Origin: RGIG8767 sp964386235
GTDB lineage: Bacteria; Bacillota; Clostridia; Lachnospirales; Lachnospiraceae
Direction of reading: 5' to 3'
DNA: 46,531 bases
Assembly: GCA_964386235.1 (NCBI GenBank)
Contig: CAYLSH010000008.1
Coordinates: 1-46,531, forward strand
Shown: piece after piece, positions 1-7,424 of the stretch
How positions within the stretch are numbered: position 1 is the first letter of the stretch
Layout: every line of letters begins with the position of its first letter
The notes under the pieces: generated by a model
Database searches by the model: none
Seen by the model: the letters and a program-made list of their open reading frames with translations, nothing else
What the model was told of the DNA's origin: nothing
Made by a program: the position numbers and the translations under genes

Positions 1-4
1 GAGG

Positions 5-739
5 ATGAATAGTGTGAAAAATAATAAACACAAGATATTAGTAATCGAAGACGAACAGAATATTTCTAATTTTGTGAAAACCATCCTGGAAACAAATGAT
101 TATCAGGTGCTAAGAGCAAGGACGGGGCAGGAAGGAAAAACGATGGGGTTTTCGCACAATCCGGATCTGATCATTCTGGATCTGGGATTGCCGGATCTTG
201 ATGGCTGCAAACTGATTGAGGCATTCCGGGAAAAATCCAATCTCCCCATTATTGTTTTGTCGGCACGGACATCGGAGTCGGACAAGGTAAAAGCATTGGA
301 TCTGGGTGCGAATGATTACGTAACAAAACCTTTTGGTACAGAAGAATTGCTTGCAAGAGTCCGGGCAACCTTGCGAAACAGCCGGTTTACAGGTGTGGGC
401 GAGCGGCAGGCACGAAAAACATTCCATATTAAGAACATGCTTGTAGAATATGAAATGCGCCGGATCACGATTGACGGAAAAGAAATTCACCTGACGCAGA
501 CGGAGTATAATATTGTGGAGTTACTCTCCGTTCATTCCGGAAGAGTATTAACATATACGGAGATTATCAAAAAAATATGGGGGTACTCGGATTCCGGAAG
601 TATTAAAAAATTACAGGTAAATATGGCAAACATTCGTAAAAAATTTGGGGAAAAACCAGGGGAATATCTTTACATTTTAAACGAACTCGGAGTTGGATAC
701 CGTATGAATGATGACGGTGATTCAAATGAAGAGGAATAA
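5..739 (+). CDS. kdpE: KdpE-type OmpR-family response regulator
   Basis: DNA-binding response regulator. The N-terminal receiver domain (about residues 10-125) has the acidic pair in VIEDE, the phosphoacceptor Asp59 in LIILDLGLPD, the Ser of VLSARTS and the conserved Lys of VTKPFG. A winged-helix OmpR/PhoB DNA-binding domain fills about 140-235. In characterised bacteria KdpE controls the high-affinity K+ ATPase with the KdpD kinase, and the receiver is KdpE-like. The first bases read GAGGATGA, so a TGA stop of an upstream gene may overlap the ATG at 5. A kdpD kinase would be expected there but lies outside the window. A GTG at 14 with GAGG at 1-4 is a possible alternative start. No potassium transporter follows; a phosphate-transporter-like gene starts 32 bases downstream and is probably co-transcribed. 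The response-regulator call is safe; potassium control is inferred. Confidence 0.85.
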   Translation: MNSVKNNKHKILVIEDEQNISNFVKTILETNDYQVLRARTGQEGKTMGFSHNPDLIILDLGLPDLDGCKLIEAFREKSNLPIIVLSARTSESDKVKALDLGANDYVTKPFGTEELLARVRATLRNSRFTGVGERQARKTFHIKNMLVEYEMRRITIDGKEIHLTQTEYNIVELLSVHSGRVLTYTEIIKKIWGYSDSGSIKKLQVNMANIRKKFGEKPGEYLYILNELGVGYRMNDDGDSNEEE

Positions 740-771
740 ACATCAAACCATAGTGAAGGAGAAAATCAAAT

Positions 772-2412
772 ATGTCGTTAACTGATTTGATGAGCTTATT
801 GGGAGGTCTTGCATTATTCCTTTACGGAATGCAGATGATGAGTTCTGGTTTGGAAGCAGCAGCAGGAAATAAGATGAAGGAGATCCTGGAAAAACTGACT
901 GCCAACCGTTTCCTTGGTGTTCTCGTGGGTGCCGTGATTACGGCAGTGATTCAGTCATCATCCGCTACAACGGTAATGGTTGTCGGATTTGTAAACTCCG
1001 GCATGATGACTTTAAATCAGGCAGTCTGGATCATTATGGGTGCCAATATCGGTACTACGATCACCGGACAGCTGATTGCTTTGGATATCGGAGTTGTTGC
1101 ACCGATGATTGCGTTTGTTGGTGTTGCAATGGTGGTATTTACCAAAAAAGAAAAGTTGCACTATATAGGAAGTATCTTTGCAGGACTTGGTGTACTTTTC
1201 ATAGGTATGGATATGATGAGTGCAGCAATGAAACCACTTGCAAATTCGGAAGAATTCGTGAATATTCTCACCAAATTTGAAAATCCGGCATTGGGCATTC
1301 TGGCAGGACTTGTTTTTACCGCTATTATCCAGTCATCCTCTGCCTCTGTCGGTATTCTACAGGCGTTAGCAAACAGTGGTGTTATCGGACTTTCCAGCGC
1401 AGCGTTCGTGCTATTCGGACAGAATATCGGAACCTGTGTGACAGCGCTTTTGGCATCCGTCGGCACAAGCCGCAATGCAAAACGAACAACCGTTATACAC
1501 ATTTCCTTTAACATTATCGGAACGATATTGTTTACCACATTATGTCTGGTAACACCATTGATTGTATTAGTGGAAGGCTGGACACCGGACAATCCGAGTG
1601 CACAGATCGCAAATCTACATACCACATTTAATATCGTAACAACCCTTGTGCTTTTGCCGGTGGGTACGGGACTTACCAAACTGGCAAAACTGATCTTAAG
1701 GGACAAGGATACAGAGTCAGACTCCCTTAACGAACATTGCCTGGTGAATATCACGCATATGAAAGCGGACACATTGGGTGCATCCGCCATTAATATAGAC
1801 GGAACCAAAAAAGAACTGCTTCGTATGTTACACATGGCAAAGGATAATGTACAGGATTCATTTGATGTATTTGCCGGAAAGGGCGTGGAAAAACTTTCCC
1901 AGATTGAAAAGAAAGAGGAATACATCGACTATCTGAACAAAGAAATTTCAAAATATATTACTACGGCCATGACGCACGAACATACAAAAGAAGGAAGTGG
2001 TGTGTTCAGTGCATATTACTCCATGACAAGTAATATTGAAAGAATTGGTGATCATGCAGTTAATATTGCAGGATATTCCCGCATGATTAAGGAAAAAGGA
2101 ATTAAGTTTTCAGAAATGGCGCAGCAGGAAATTGCCGAGATGCAGCAGACCTGCAAGCATCTGTTTTCGTTGCTTTTAGAAGAACCGGCGGATATGATCT
2201 CGTGGCATACGCAGATCGCCTGTATGGAACAAAAGATTGATGATCTGACAGCGCAGTATCGCAATAACATGTTTGAACGTATTCAGAAGGGAACCTGTTC
2301 GGATGAAGGAAGTATTCTTTTTTCCGAGATGCTTACGGACTTTGAAAGAATCGGAGACCATGGTCTGAATATCGCAGACGAGACCATGAAAATTATTTTA
2401 TTTGAAAGTTAA
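772..2412 (+). CDS. Na+/Pi cotransporter family protein with C-terminal PhoU-like domain
   Basis: Integral membrane protein of the NptA/SLC34-related Na/Pi-cotransporter II family, 546 residues. Two inverted transport repeats are visible, each with the hallmark QSSSA motif: QSSSATTVMVVGF near residue 62 and QSSSASVGILQAL near 186. Each is followed by a glycine-rich GANIGTT / GQNIGTC segment. After the last membrane helix (about residue 310) comes a helical PhoU-like cytoplasmic tail with two ERIGDHAVNIA / ERIGDHGLNIA segments, the repeated PhoU signature. The family takes up phosphate with sodium; the PhoU tail is thought to regulate it. AAGGAG at 756-761 sets the ATG. It follows the response regulator by 32 bases with no terminator between. 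A strong hairpin follows the stop codon. The substrate is inferred from family only. Confidence 0.88.
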   Translation: MSLTDLMSLLGGLALFLYGMQMMSSGLEAAAGNKMKEILEKLTANRFLGVLVGAVITAVIQSSSATTVMVVGFVNSGMMTLNQAVWIIMGANIGTTITGQLIALDIGVVAPMIAFVGVAMVVFTKKEKLHYIGSIFAGLGVLFIGMDMMSAAMKPLANSEEFVNILTKFENPALGILAGLVFTAIIQSSSASVGILQALANSGVIGLSSAAFVLFGQNIGTCVTALLASVGTSRNAKRTTVIHISFNIIGTILFTTLCLVTPLIVLVEGWTPDNPSAQIANLHTTFNIVTTLVLLPVGTGLTKLAKLILRDKDTESDSLNEHCLVNITHMKADTLGASAINIDGTKKELLRMLHMAKDNVQDSFDVFAGKGVEKLSQIEKKEEYIDYLNKEISKYITTAMTHEHTKEGSGVFSAYYSMTSNIERIGDHAVNIAGYSRMIKEKGIKFSEMAQQEIAEMQQTCKHLFSLLLEEPADMISWHTQIACMEQKIDDLTAQYRNNMFERIQKGTCSDEGSILFSEMLTDFERIGDHGLNIADETMKIILFES

Positions 2413-2432
2413 GATTATGGGACAGGGTATCG

Positions 2433-2471
2433 GACAGAATATCGATTTTGCCGGATATTCTGTCTTTTTTT
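2433..2471 (+). terminator. Intrinsic terminator after the Na/Pi transporter gene
   Basis: GACAGAATATC (2433-2443) pairs with GATATTCTGTC (2454-2464) across a 10-base loop and is followed by seven T residues. It ends the unit that includes the response regulator and transporter. Confidence 0.85.
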
Positions 2472-2489
2472 ATAGAATATGAAAAGATA

Positions 2490-2625
2490 TATGATAAAAT
2501 ACCCAAAAAGGTTCCCTGCCTGCTTTTGGAATACTGTTATCCGCCAGCGGAAAGAAAGCTTAATATTTGGTAAGTGAAATGAGTAAAGCCAATAAATACT
2601 ATATCTAGTATTTATTGGCTTTTAT
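2490..2625 (+). ncRNA. Possible small RNA in a 337-base gene-free gap
   Basis: The gap 2413-2749 holds no credible coding region. After the first terminator there is a TATGATAAAAT stretch at 2490-2500 that could be a -10 element (the -35 at 2467-2472, TTTTTA, is weak). About 85 bases of unpunctuated sequence follow, then a perfect 16-bp hairpin at 2586-2621 running into TTAT. This is the layout of a short independent transcript of roughly 120 bases. I could not match it confidently to 6S RNA, SRP RNA or any riboswitch, so this is a candidate only. Confidence 0.3.
2586..2624 (+). terminator. 16-bp perfect hairpin, terminator-like
   Basis: AAGCCAATAAATACTA (2586-2601) and its exact reverse complement (2606-2621) flank a four-base TATC loop, followed by TTAT. 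No gene ends immediately upstream, so it either terminates a small RNA or acts on read-through. Confidence 0.55.
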
Positions 2626-2631
2626 ATTCCG

Positions 2632-2660
2632 TTGTCTTGTATTTTTACGGTCTCTATGAT
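2632..2660 (+). promoter_or_regulatory. Sigma-A promoter for the TPR/AAA-like gene and glgB
   Basis: TTGTCT (2632-2637), a 17-base spacer and TATGAT (2655-2660). Predicted transcription start is near 2667, giving a leader of about 80 bases before the gene. Confidence 0.6.
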
Positions 2661-2749
2661 AAACTTAACCAAAGTGGGGATTTCTACATACCAAAAACGG
2701 ATATTATGTAAACTTTCTTGCGGGAATTATAACAAAAGAGGTGGCTACC

Positions 2750-5374
2750 TTGGATAAGTACGAATATAAGTTACGCTCAGAAGAGATTAAATCACTAATT
2801 AAAGAGAGGGATTTTGTAAAGGCGATGGAGATTGCGGATACCATTGACTGGACACGCGTCAGAAGTGTATCCATGCTTTGTACAATCAGTGATCTTTATA
2901 AGATTAACCGCCGCTACAAGGAAGCAAAGGATCTGTTGCTTCAGGCATATGAAAAGCATCCGGGAGGAAGGACTATCATATACTCTCTTTGTGAACTTTG
3001 TATCAAGACGGATGATATCGTAGGCGCGATTGAATATTATAAAGAGTTTGTCCAGTTAGCACCGACGGATAATGGCAAATTTATTCTTCAGTACAAGATC
3101 TATGAGGCACAGGATGTCAGCCTGGAAGAGAGAATAGCTGTATTGGAGGAATTAAAAAAGAGAGATTACCGTGAAAAATGGGGATATGAACTGGCATATC
3201 TCTATCATCGCATTGGTCTGGGGACCAAGTGTGTGGAAGAGTGCGATGAATTGATTCTTTGGTTCAGAGAAGGCAAATATATTAAAAAAGCAATGGAATT
3301 AAAGATGCTCCATCAGCAGCTGACCGGAGAACAGGATGCTTTATACAAACGTATGCTTCCGACCAAGGAGCAGGAACAGTATGAACAGCAGACCAAGGTG
3401 TATGAAGCACCGGAAGAAGACGAGATCCAGGTTAAGACGGTTGATGTCAGCAAATACAATACAATCAATCTGCAAAAAGAACTGGCAGAAAGCATGAAGG
3501 AAGTGCTGGTGGCAGACAATGATTTTTCGCCTTTATACAGTGAGGAGATGCCACTGCCGGAAGATAAAGATGCGGATCCTGCCACGGAAGAAGTAACAGA
3601 AACAGAAGAGGAACAGGAAGAAGAAACGGTATGGAATAATTCCAATCATACGGTGGACTATGTACCGGGAAGCATCACGGAGGCCATTATGGCACCTATG
3701 ATGCAGGGACAGGATTCGGATGAATTACAGGAATTAACGATAGAGGACGGCAATGTAGTAGCGATAGAGCCGGTTACGGAAGAACTGCCTGTATTTGAAG
3801 AAATGCATGCATCAGAAGAACTGACGATTACGGAAGAATTACCGGAAGAGGAAGTGAACATTCCGGAAGTAAATACGAAAGTGCATTCCGGGGATTTATC
3901 CGATACGGCTGTGATTCGTCTGGTTGAAGAGGCAAAAGAGCCCATCTCTTCCATGATTAAGGAACAGGTTAATGAAGCGGTGGAATCTGCCATCAAAGAG
4001 GACAGACCTTCCATCCGGGAAGTGATGAAGGGAAAAAATTCTCCTGATTTATCCCAGATTAACCCTCCGGAAAGCATGGGTCATCTTTTATCGCAGGAAT
4101 ATGACGGACAGATCAGTTTAGTCATTCCGGAAGGAGAAAAGGTAGAGAAACAGATAACGGGACAGTTAAATCTGGACGATATTCTGGCTGAGTGGGAAAA
4201 GACCAAAAAAGAAAATGAAGAGAAGAGAAAAATTGAAACCCAGCAGCGTTTGTTAAAACAGACCGGAACGATGTTTACGGAGTTTGAGGCAAAAGTACGG
4301 GATGGTATTTTGGAAAAACTCGAAAATAATGAGACTGTTTCAGAAAAGATAAAAATAGAAGTAGAAGAGTTCCCGGAAGTAGAGGAATTGGAAGAAATTG
4401 AAACAGAACCGGTTTTGGAAGAAGCCCGGGAAGAGGAAGTGCCGGAGGCAGAAATCAGTCTGCCAAAAGAGGACTTCGAAGAAATCGCAGAAGAAGAGGT
4501 ATTTGAAGAGGAAGAGGAGACTTCTGAAACAGAAGGCGAAACGATGCCGGAAGAGACAACGGAAGAAACCGTGGAGGAAGAGACGGATTCTGAGGAAACC
4601 GTTTCCGAAAAATACGAAGAACCGGTTCGTAACATGACGGAAGAAGAGATCGCATTGTTTGCTCCGTTTGTACAGACAAAAGGAGCCCGCATTCGTCTGC
4701 TTCAGTCACTGGATCAGATCAGTCTTGCGGCATACACAGGCAATGTATTTGTTACCGGTGAGACGGCGGAAGAGGCTGTGGAACTTGCTAAGAACGTAGT
4801 GCGTGAAGTACAGATGACGGATCGCAATTTCTCAGGTAAGATTGCCAAGGTTACCGGCCATTCATTGAACAATCGTGAGATTGAGCCCATGGTAGCAAAA
4901 TTGTCAAACGGAGCGCTCATCATTGAAAGTGCGGCACAAATGGATGCGCAGACCACGAAGGATCTGCTGAAGGCGCTGAATCAGGAAAAAACCGGAATTG
5001 TTGTAGTTTTGCAGGATACACGCAAAGCCATGCACAAGATGATGGAATATTTTACCGGCATGAAAGAGGTTTTCAATGTCCACATAGAAGTGGAAGAACT
5101 GGGGGATGATGCATTAGTTGCCTATGGTAAGAAGTATGCCCATTATCTGGAGTATTCGATTGATGAGATGGGTGTATTGGCACTGCATACACGAATTGAT
5201 GAGTTGCAGACAGCGGATCATGTGGTTACGGTAGCCGATGTAAGGGAGATTGTGGATGAGGCTATTGAACATGCTAATCGTAAATCATTACGTCATTTCA
5301 CGGATGTGTTGTTTGCGAAGAGATATGATGATGATGATATGATTATATTAAGGGAGAAGGATTTCCTCGAATAA
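2750..5374 (+). CDS. TPR protein with acidic linker and degenerate AAA+ domain
   Basis: No characterised homologue recognised. The first 215 residues or so form helical TPR-like repeats (for example KINRRYKEAKDLLLQAYEKH). From about 220 to 640 the chain is low-complexity and very rich in Glu, with interrupted VEELEEIETE-type runs and a more ordered island around RPSIREVMKGKNSPDLSQIN. The last 230 residues look like an AAA+ core related to CbxX/ClpA-type ATPases. The P-loop position reads VTGETAEEAVELA near residue 669, without the GK[ST] needed for ATP, and the Walker B position reads GALIIESAAQM near 721, without the normal D-E pair. It is therefore probably a non-hydrolysing scaffold. The start is chosen at TTG 2750 because AGGTGG (2739-2744) is spaced correctly for it; a GTG at 2741 overlaps that site. 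glgB follows 19 bases later, suggesting an operon. Confidence 0.75.
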   Translation: MDKYEYKLRSEEIKSLIKERDFVKAMEIADTIDWTRVRSVSMLCTISDLYKINRRYKEAKDLLLQAYEKHPGGRTIIYSLCELCIKTDDIVGAIEYYKEFVQLAPTDNGKFILQYKIYEAQDVSLEERIAVLEELKKRDYREKWGYELAYLYHRIGLGTKCVEECDELILWFREGKYIKKAMELKMLHQQLTGEQDALYKRMLPTKEQEQYEQQTKVYEAPEEDEIQVKTVDVSKYNTINLQKELAESMKEVLVADNDFSPLYSEEMPLPEDKDADPATEEVTETEEEQEEETVWNNSNHTVDYVPGSITEAIMAPMMQGQDSDELQELTIEDGNVVAIEPVTEELPVFEEMHASEELTITEELPEEEVNIPEVNTKVHSGDLSDTAVIRLVEEAKEPISSMIKEQVNEAVESAIKEDRPSIREVMKGKNSPDLSQINPPESMGHLLSQEYDGQISLVIPEGEKVEKQITGQLNLDDILAEWEKTKKENEEKRKIETQQRLLKQTGTMFTEFEAKVRDGILEKLENNETVSEKIKIEVEEFPEVEELEEIETEPVLEEAREEEVPEAEISLPKEDFEEIAEEEVFEEEEETSETEGETMPEETTEETVEEETDSEETVSEKYEEPVRNMTEEEIALFAPFVQTKGARIRLLQSLDQISLAAYTGNVFVTGETAEEAVELAKNVVREVQMTDRNFSGKIAKVTGHSLNNREIEPMVAKLSNGALIIESAAQMDAQTTKDLLKALNQEKTGIVVVLQDTRKAMHKMMEYFTGMKEVFNVHIEVEELGDDALVAYGKKYAHYLEYSIDEMGVLALHTRIDELQTADHVVTVADVREIVDEAIEHANRKSLRHFTDVLFAKRYDDDDMIILREKDFLE

Positions 5375-5393
5375 AAAATTGGGAGAGTAAAAG

Positions 5394-7301
5394 ATGGCAG
5401 AGAAAATAAGGGAGAAGGTATTTATTTCTGAGGCGGACCAGTATTTATTTGCCCAGGGAACGCACTATGATATTTACAAGAAACTCGGGGCACATGTTTC
5501 AGAAGAAAATGGAATAAAGGGCGTTTATTTTGCAGTATGGGCACCAAATGCAAAATATGTGCACATCATTGGTGATTTTAACCAATGGAATGAATTTTCC
5601 CACACGATGAAAAGAATCGGACCGGGTGGGATTCATGAATTATTTGTTCCGGGAATTGGGGACGGCGAGATTTATAAATTCCTCATTGAGACACCGGATG
5701 GACGTAAGTTATACAAAGCCGATCCTTTTGGCAATTCCGCAGAGTACAGACCGGGAACGGCTTCTAAGATAGCGGATCTTTCCAAAATCAGCTGGTCGGA
5801 TGAAAAATGGATCACTGCAAGGGAAAAGAAAAACTGGGAAGAAGAACCAATCTCCATATATGAGTGTCATATCGGCTCATGGATGAAACATCCGGATGGA
5901 AAAGAAGGTTTTTACAATTACAGAGAATTTGCGGACAGGATCGTAGAATATCTGCAGGAAATGCAGTATACACATGTGGAATTGATGGGGATTGCGGAGC
6001 ATCCGTTTGACGGTTCCTGGGGATATCAGGTAACCGGCTATTACGCACCGACATCCCGTTATGGTACGCCGGATGATTTTGCTTATCTGGTAAACACCCT
6101 GCATGAGAATGGCATCGGTGTGATTTTAGACTGGGTACCGGCACATTTCCCGAGAGATGCACATGGTCTGGCAGAGTTTGATGGCACATGTCTGTTTGAA
6201 CATCCGGACTCACGCAGGGGCGAACACCCGGAATGGGGAACTAAGATTTTCAATTATGCGAAAACCGAAGTAAAGAATTTCCTGATCGCAAATGCATTGT
6301 TCTGGATCCGGGAGTTCCACATTGATGGTCTGCGTGTAGATGCTGTTGCGTCCATGCTGTATCTGGATTATGGTAAAAAAGATGGTCAGTGGCTACCGAA
6401 TCAGTATGGCGGAAACAAGAATCTGGATGCAATAGAGTTTTTCAAACACTTTAATTCCGTGATCCACGGCTGTCATAAGGGCGTATTGACGATTGCGGAA
6501 GAATCCACTGCATGGCCGAAGGTTACCGGAGATGTAGAAGATGACGGTCTTGGATTCTCTTATAAATGGAACATGGGATGGATGCATGATTTCTGCGAAT
6601 ATATGAAACTGGATCCGCTTTTTAAGCGTGATCATCACCATGCGCTTACATTTGCCATGAGTTATAATGACTCTGAAAAATATATTCTTCCCCTCTCCCA
6701 TGACGAAGTGGTACATCTGAAATGCTCCATGGTCAATAAGATGCCGGGGTATAAGGTGGATAAGTATGCCAATTTAAGAACGGGCTATACATATATGTTT
6801 GGCCACTCCGGCAAGAAACTTCTGTTTATGGGACAGGATTTTGCACAGGAAAGAGAATGGAGTGAAGAAAGAGAACTTGACTGGTTCTTACTTCAGGAAC
6901 CTCTGAATAAAGGAATGCATGAATATATGCGTGAACTTCTGACTCTCTACAAGAATCACCCGGCAATGCATCAGATTGATCATGACTGGGCGGGCTTCCA
7001 GTGGGTTAACTGTGATGACTGCGACAGAAGCATTTACAGTTTTATCCGAAAGAGCAAGGGTGCAAAAAAGAAACTTCTTTTTGTGATGAATATGACACCG
7101 ATTAAAAGGGAAGGATTTGAACTGGGGGTTCCCGGAAAGAAGAAATGCAAACTTCTTTTAAATAGTGACGATGAGAGATTTGGAGGAAATGGTGCTGTCA
7201 TTCCAAAAGAAATCACACCGGTGAAAGAAGAGTGCGATTATCTTCCCTATAAGATTACTTTCGATCTTCCGCCGTTTGCATCCGCAGTATTCGAAATCTG
7301 A
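5394..7301 (+). CDS. glgB: 1,4-alpha-glucan (glycogen) branching enzyme
   Basis: Cytosolic GH13 enzyme that cuts alpha-1,4 chains and re-attaches them by alpha-1,6 links in glycogen synthesis. An N-terminal CBM48/E-set domain (about 35-120, with the IIGDFNQWN signature) precedes the (beta/alpha)8 barrel. Catalytic-region motifs are all present: DWVPAHFPRD near 246, GLRVDAVAS with the nucleophile at about Asp316, IAEEST with the acid/base at about Glu369, and LSHDEVVH. The DGSWGYQVTGYYAPTSRYG signature of branching enzymes is also seen. The length of 635 residues is normal. The ribosome site GGGAGAG lies just upstream of the ATG. No glgC, glgA or glgP is next to it, so glycogen genes must be scattered. 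It sits behind the pseudo-AAA+ gene, probably on the same transcript. Confidence 0.97.
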   Translation: MAEKIREKVFISEADQYLFAQGTHYDIYKKLGAHVSEENGIKGVYFAVWAPNAKYVHIIGDFNQWNEFSHTMKRIGPGGIHELFVPGIGDGEIYKFLIETPDGRKLYKADPFGNSAEYRPGTASKIADLSKISWSDEKWITAREKKNWEEEPISIYECHIGSWMKHPDGKEGFYNYREFADRIVEYLQEMQYTHVELMGIAEHPFDGSWGYQVTGYYAPTSRYGTPDDFAYLVNTLHENGIGVILDWVPAHFPRDAHGLAEFDGTCLFEHPDSRRGEHPEWGTKIFNYAKTEVKNFLIANALFWIREFHIDGLRVDAVASMLYLDYGKKDGQWLPNQYGGNKNLDAIEFFKHFNSVIHGCHKGVLTIAEESTAWPKVTGDVEDDGLGFSYKWNMGWMHDFCEYMKLDPLFKRDHHHALTFAMSYNDSEKYILPLSHDEVVHLKCSMVNKMPGYKVDKYANLRTGYTYMFGHSGKKLLFMGQDFAQEREWSEERELDWFLLQEPLNKGMHEYMRELLTLYKNHPAMHQIDHDWAGFQWVNCDDCDRSIYSFIRKSKGAKKKLLFVMNMTPIKREGFELGVPGKKKCKLLLNSDDERFGGNGAVIPKEITPVKEECDYLPYKITFDLPPFASAVFEI

Positions 7302-7347
7302 CAGATCGGACGGGAAGGTTAAGAAAAGGAATAATTTTACCGAAATA

Positions 7348-7405
7348 AAAGGTGAATGAATTGTGAGGCAAGCAGTAAGCCGATGGTTCATTCACCTTTA
7401 TTTTT
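7348..7405 (+). terminator. Hairpin between glgB and the flagellar cluster
   Basis: AAAGGTGAATGAA (7348-7360) and TTCATTCACCTTT (7387-7399) are exact reverse complements separated by 26 bases, followed by ATTTTT. The long loop makes it a weaker terminator than usual. The loop contains GCCGATGG at 7379-7386, which resembles the -10 half of a sigma-28 promoter, though no TAAA sits at the expected 15-16 base distance. Confidence 0.6.
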
Positions 7406-7424
7406 ACGAAAAGAGAGATGAAAT

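Noticed and set aside
1161..1925. Long open frame on the minus strand inside the Na/Pi transporter gene
   Set aside because: It is antisense to a clearly conserved transporter, has no ribosome site and no recognisable protein pattern.
2586..2621. Miniature transposon end or repeat element
   Set aside because: The perfect inverted repeat has a four-base loop and a following T run, as a terminator does; no flanking duplication or second copy was seen in the window.
4398..4637. Lys/Arg-rich frame on the plus strand
   Set aside because: It is a shifted frame of the same Glu-rich repeats; no start signal.
4081..4692. Serine-rich open frame on the minus strand
   Set aside because: The Ser-rich composition is the reverse-complement image of Glu-rich (GAA/GAG) codons of the acidic linker.
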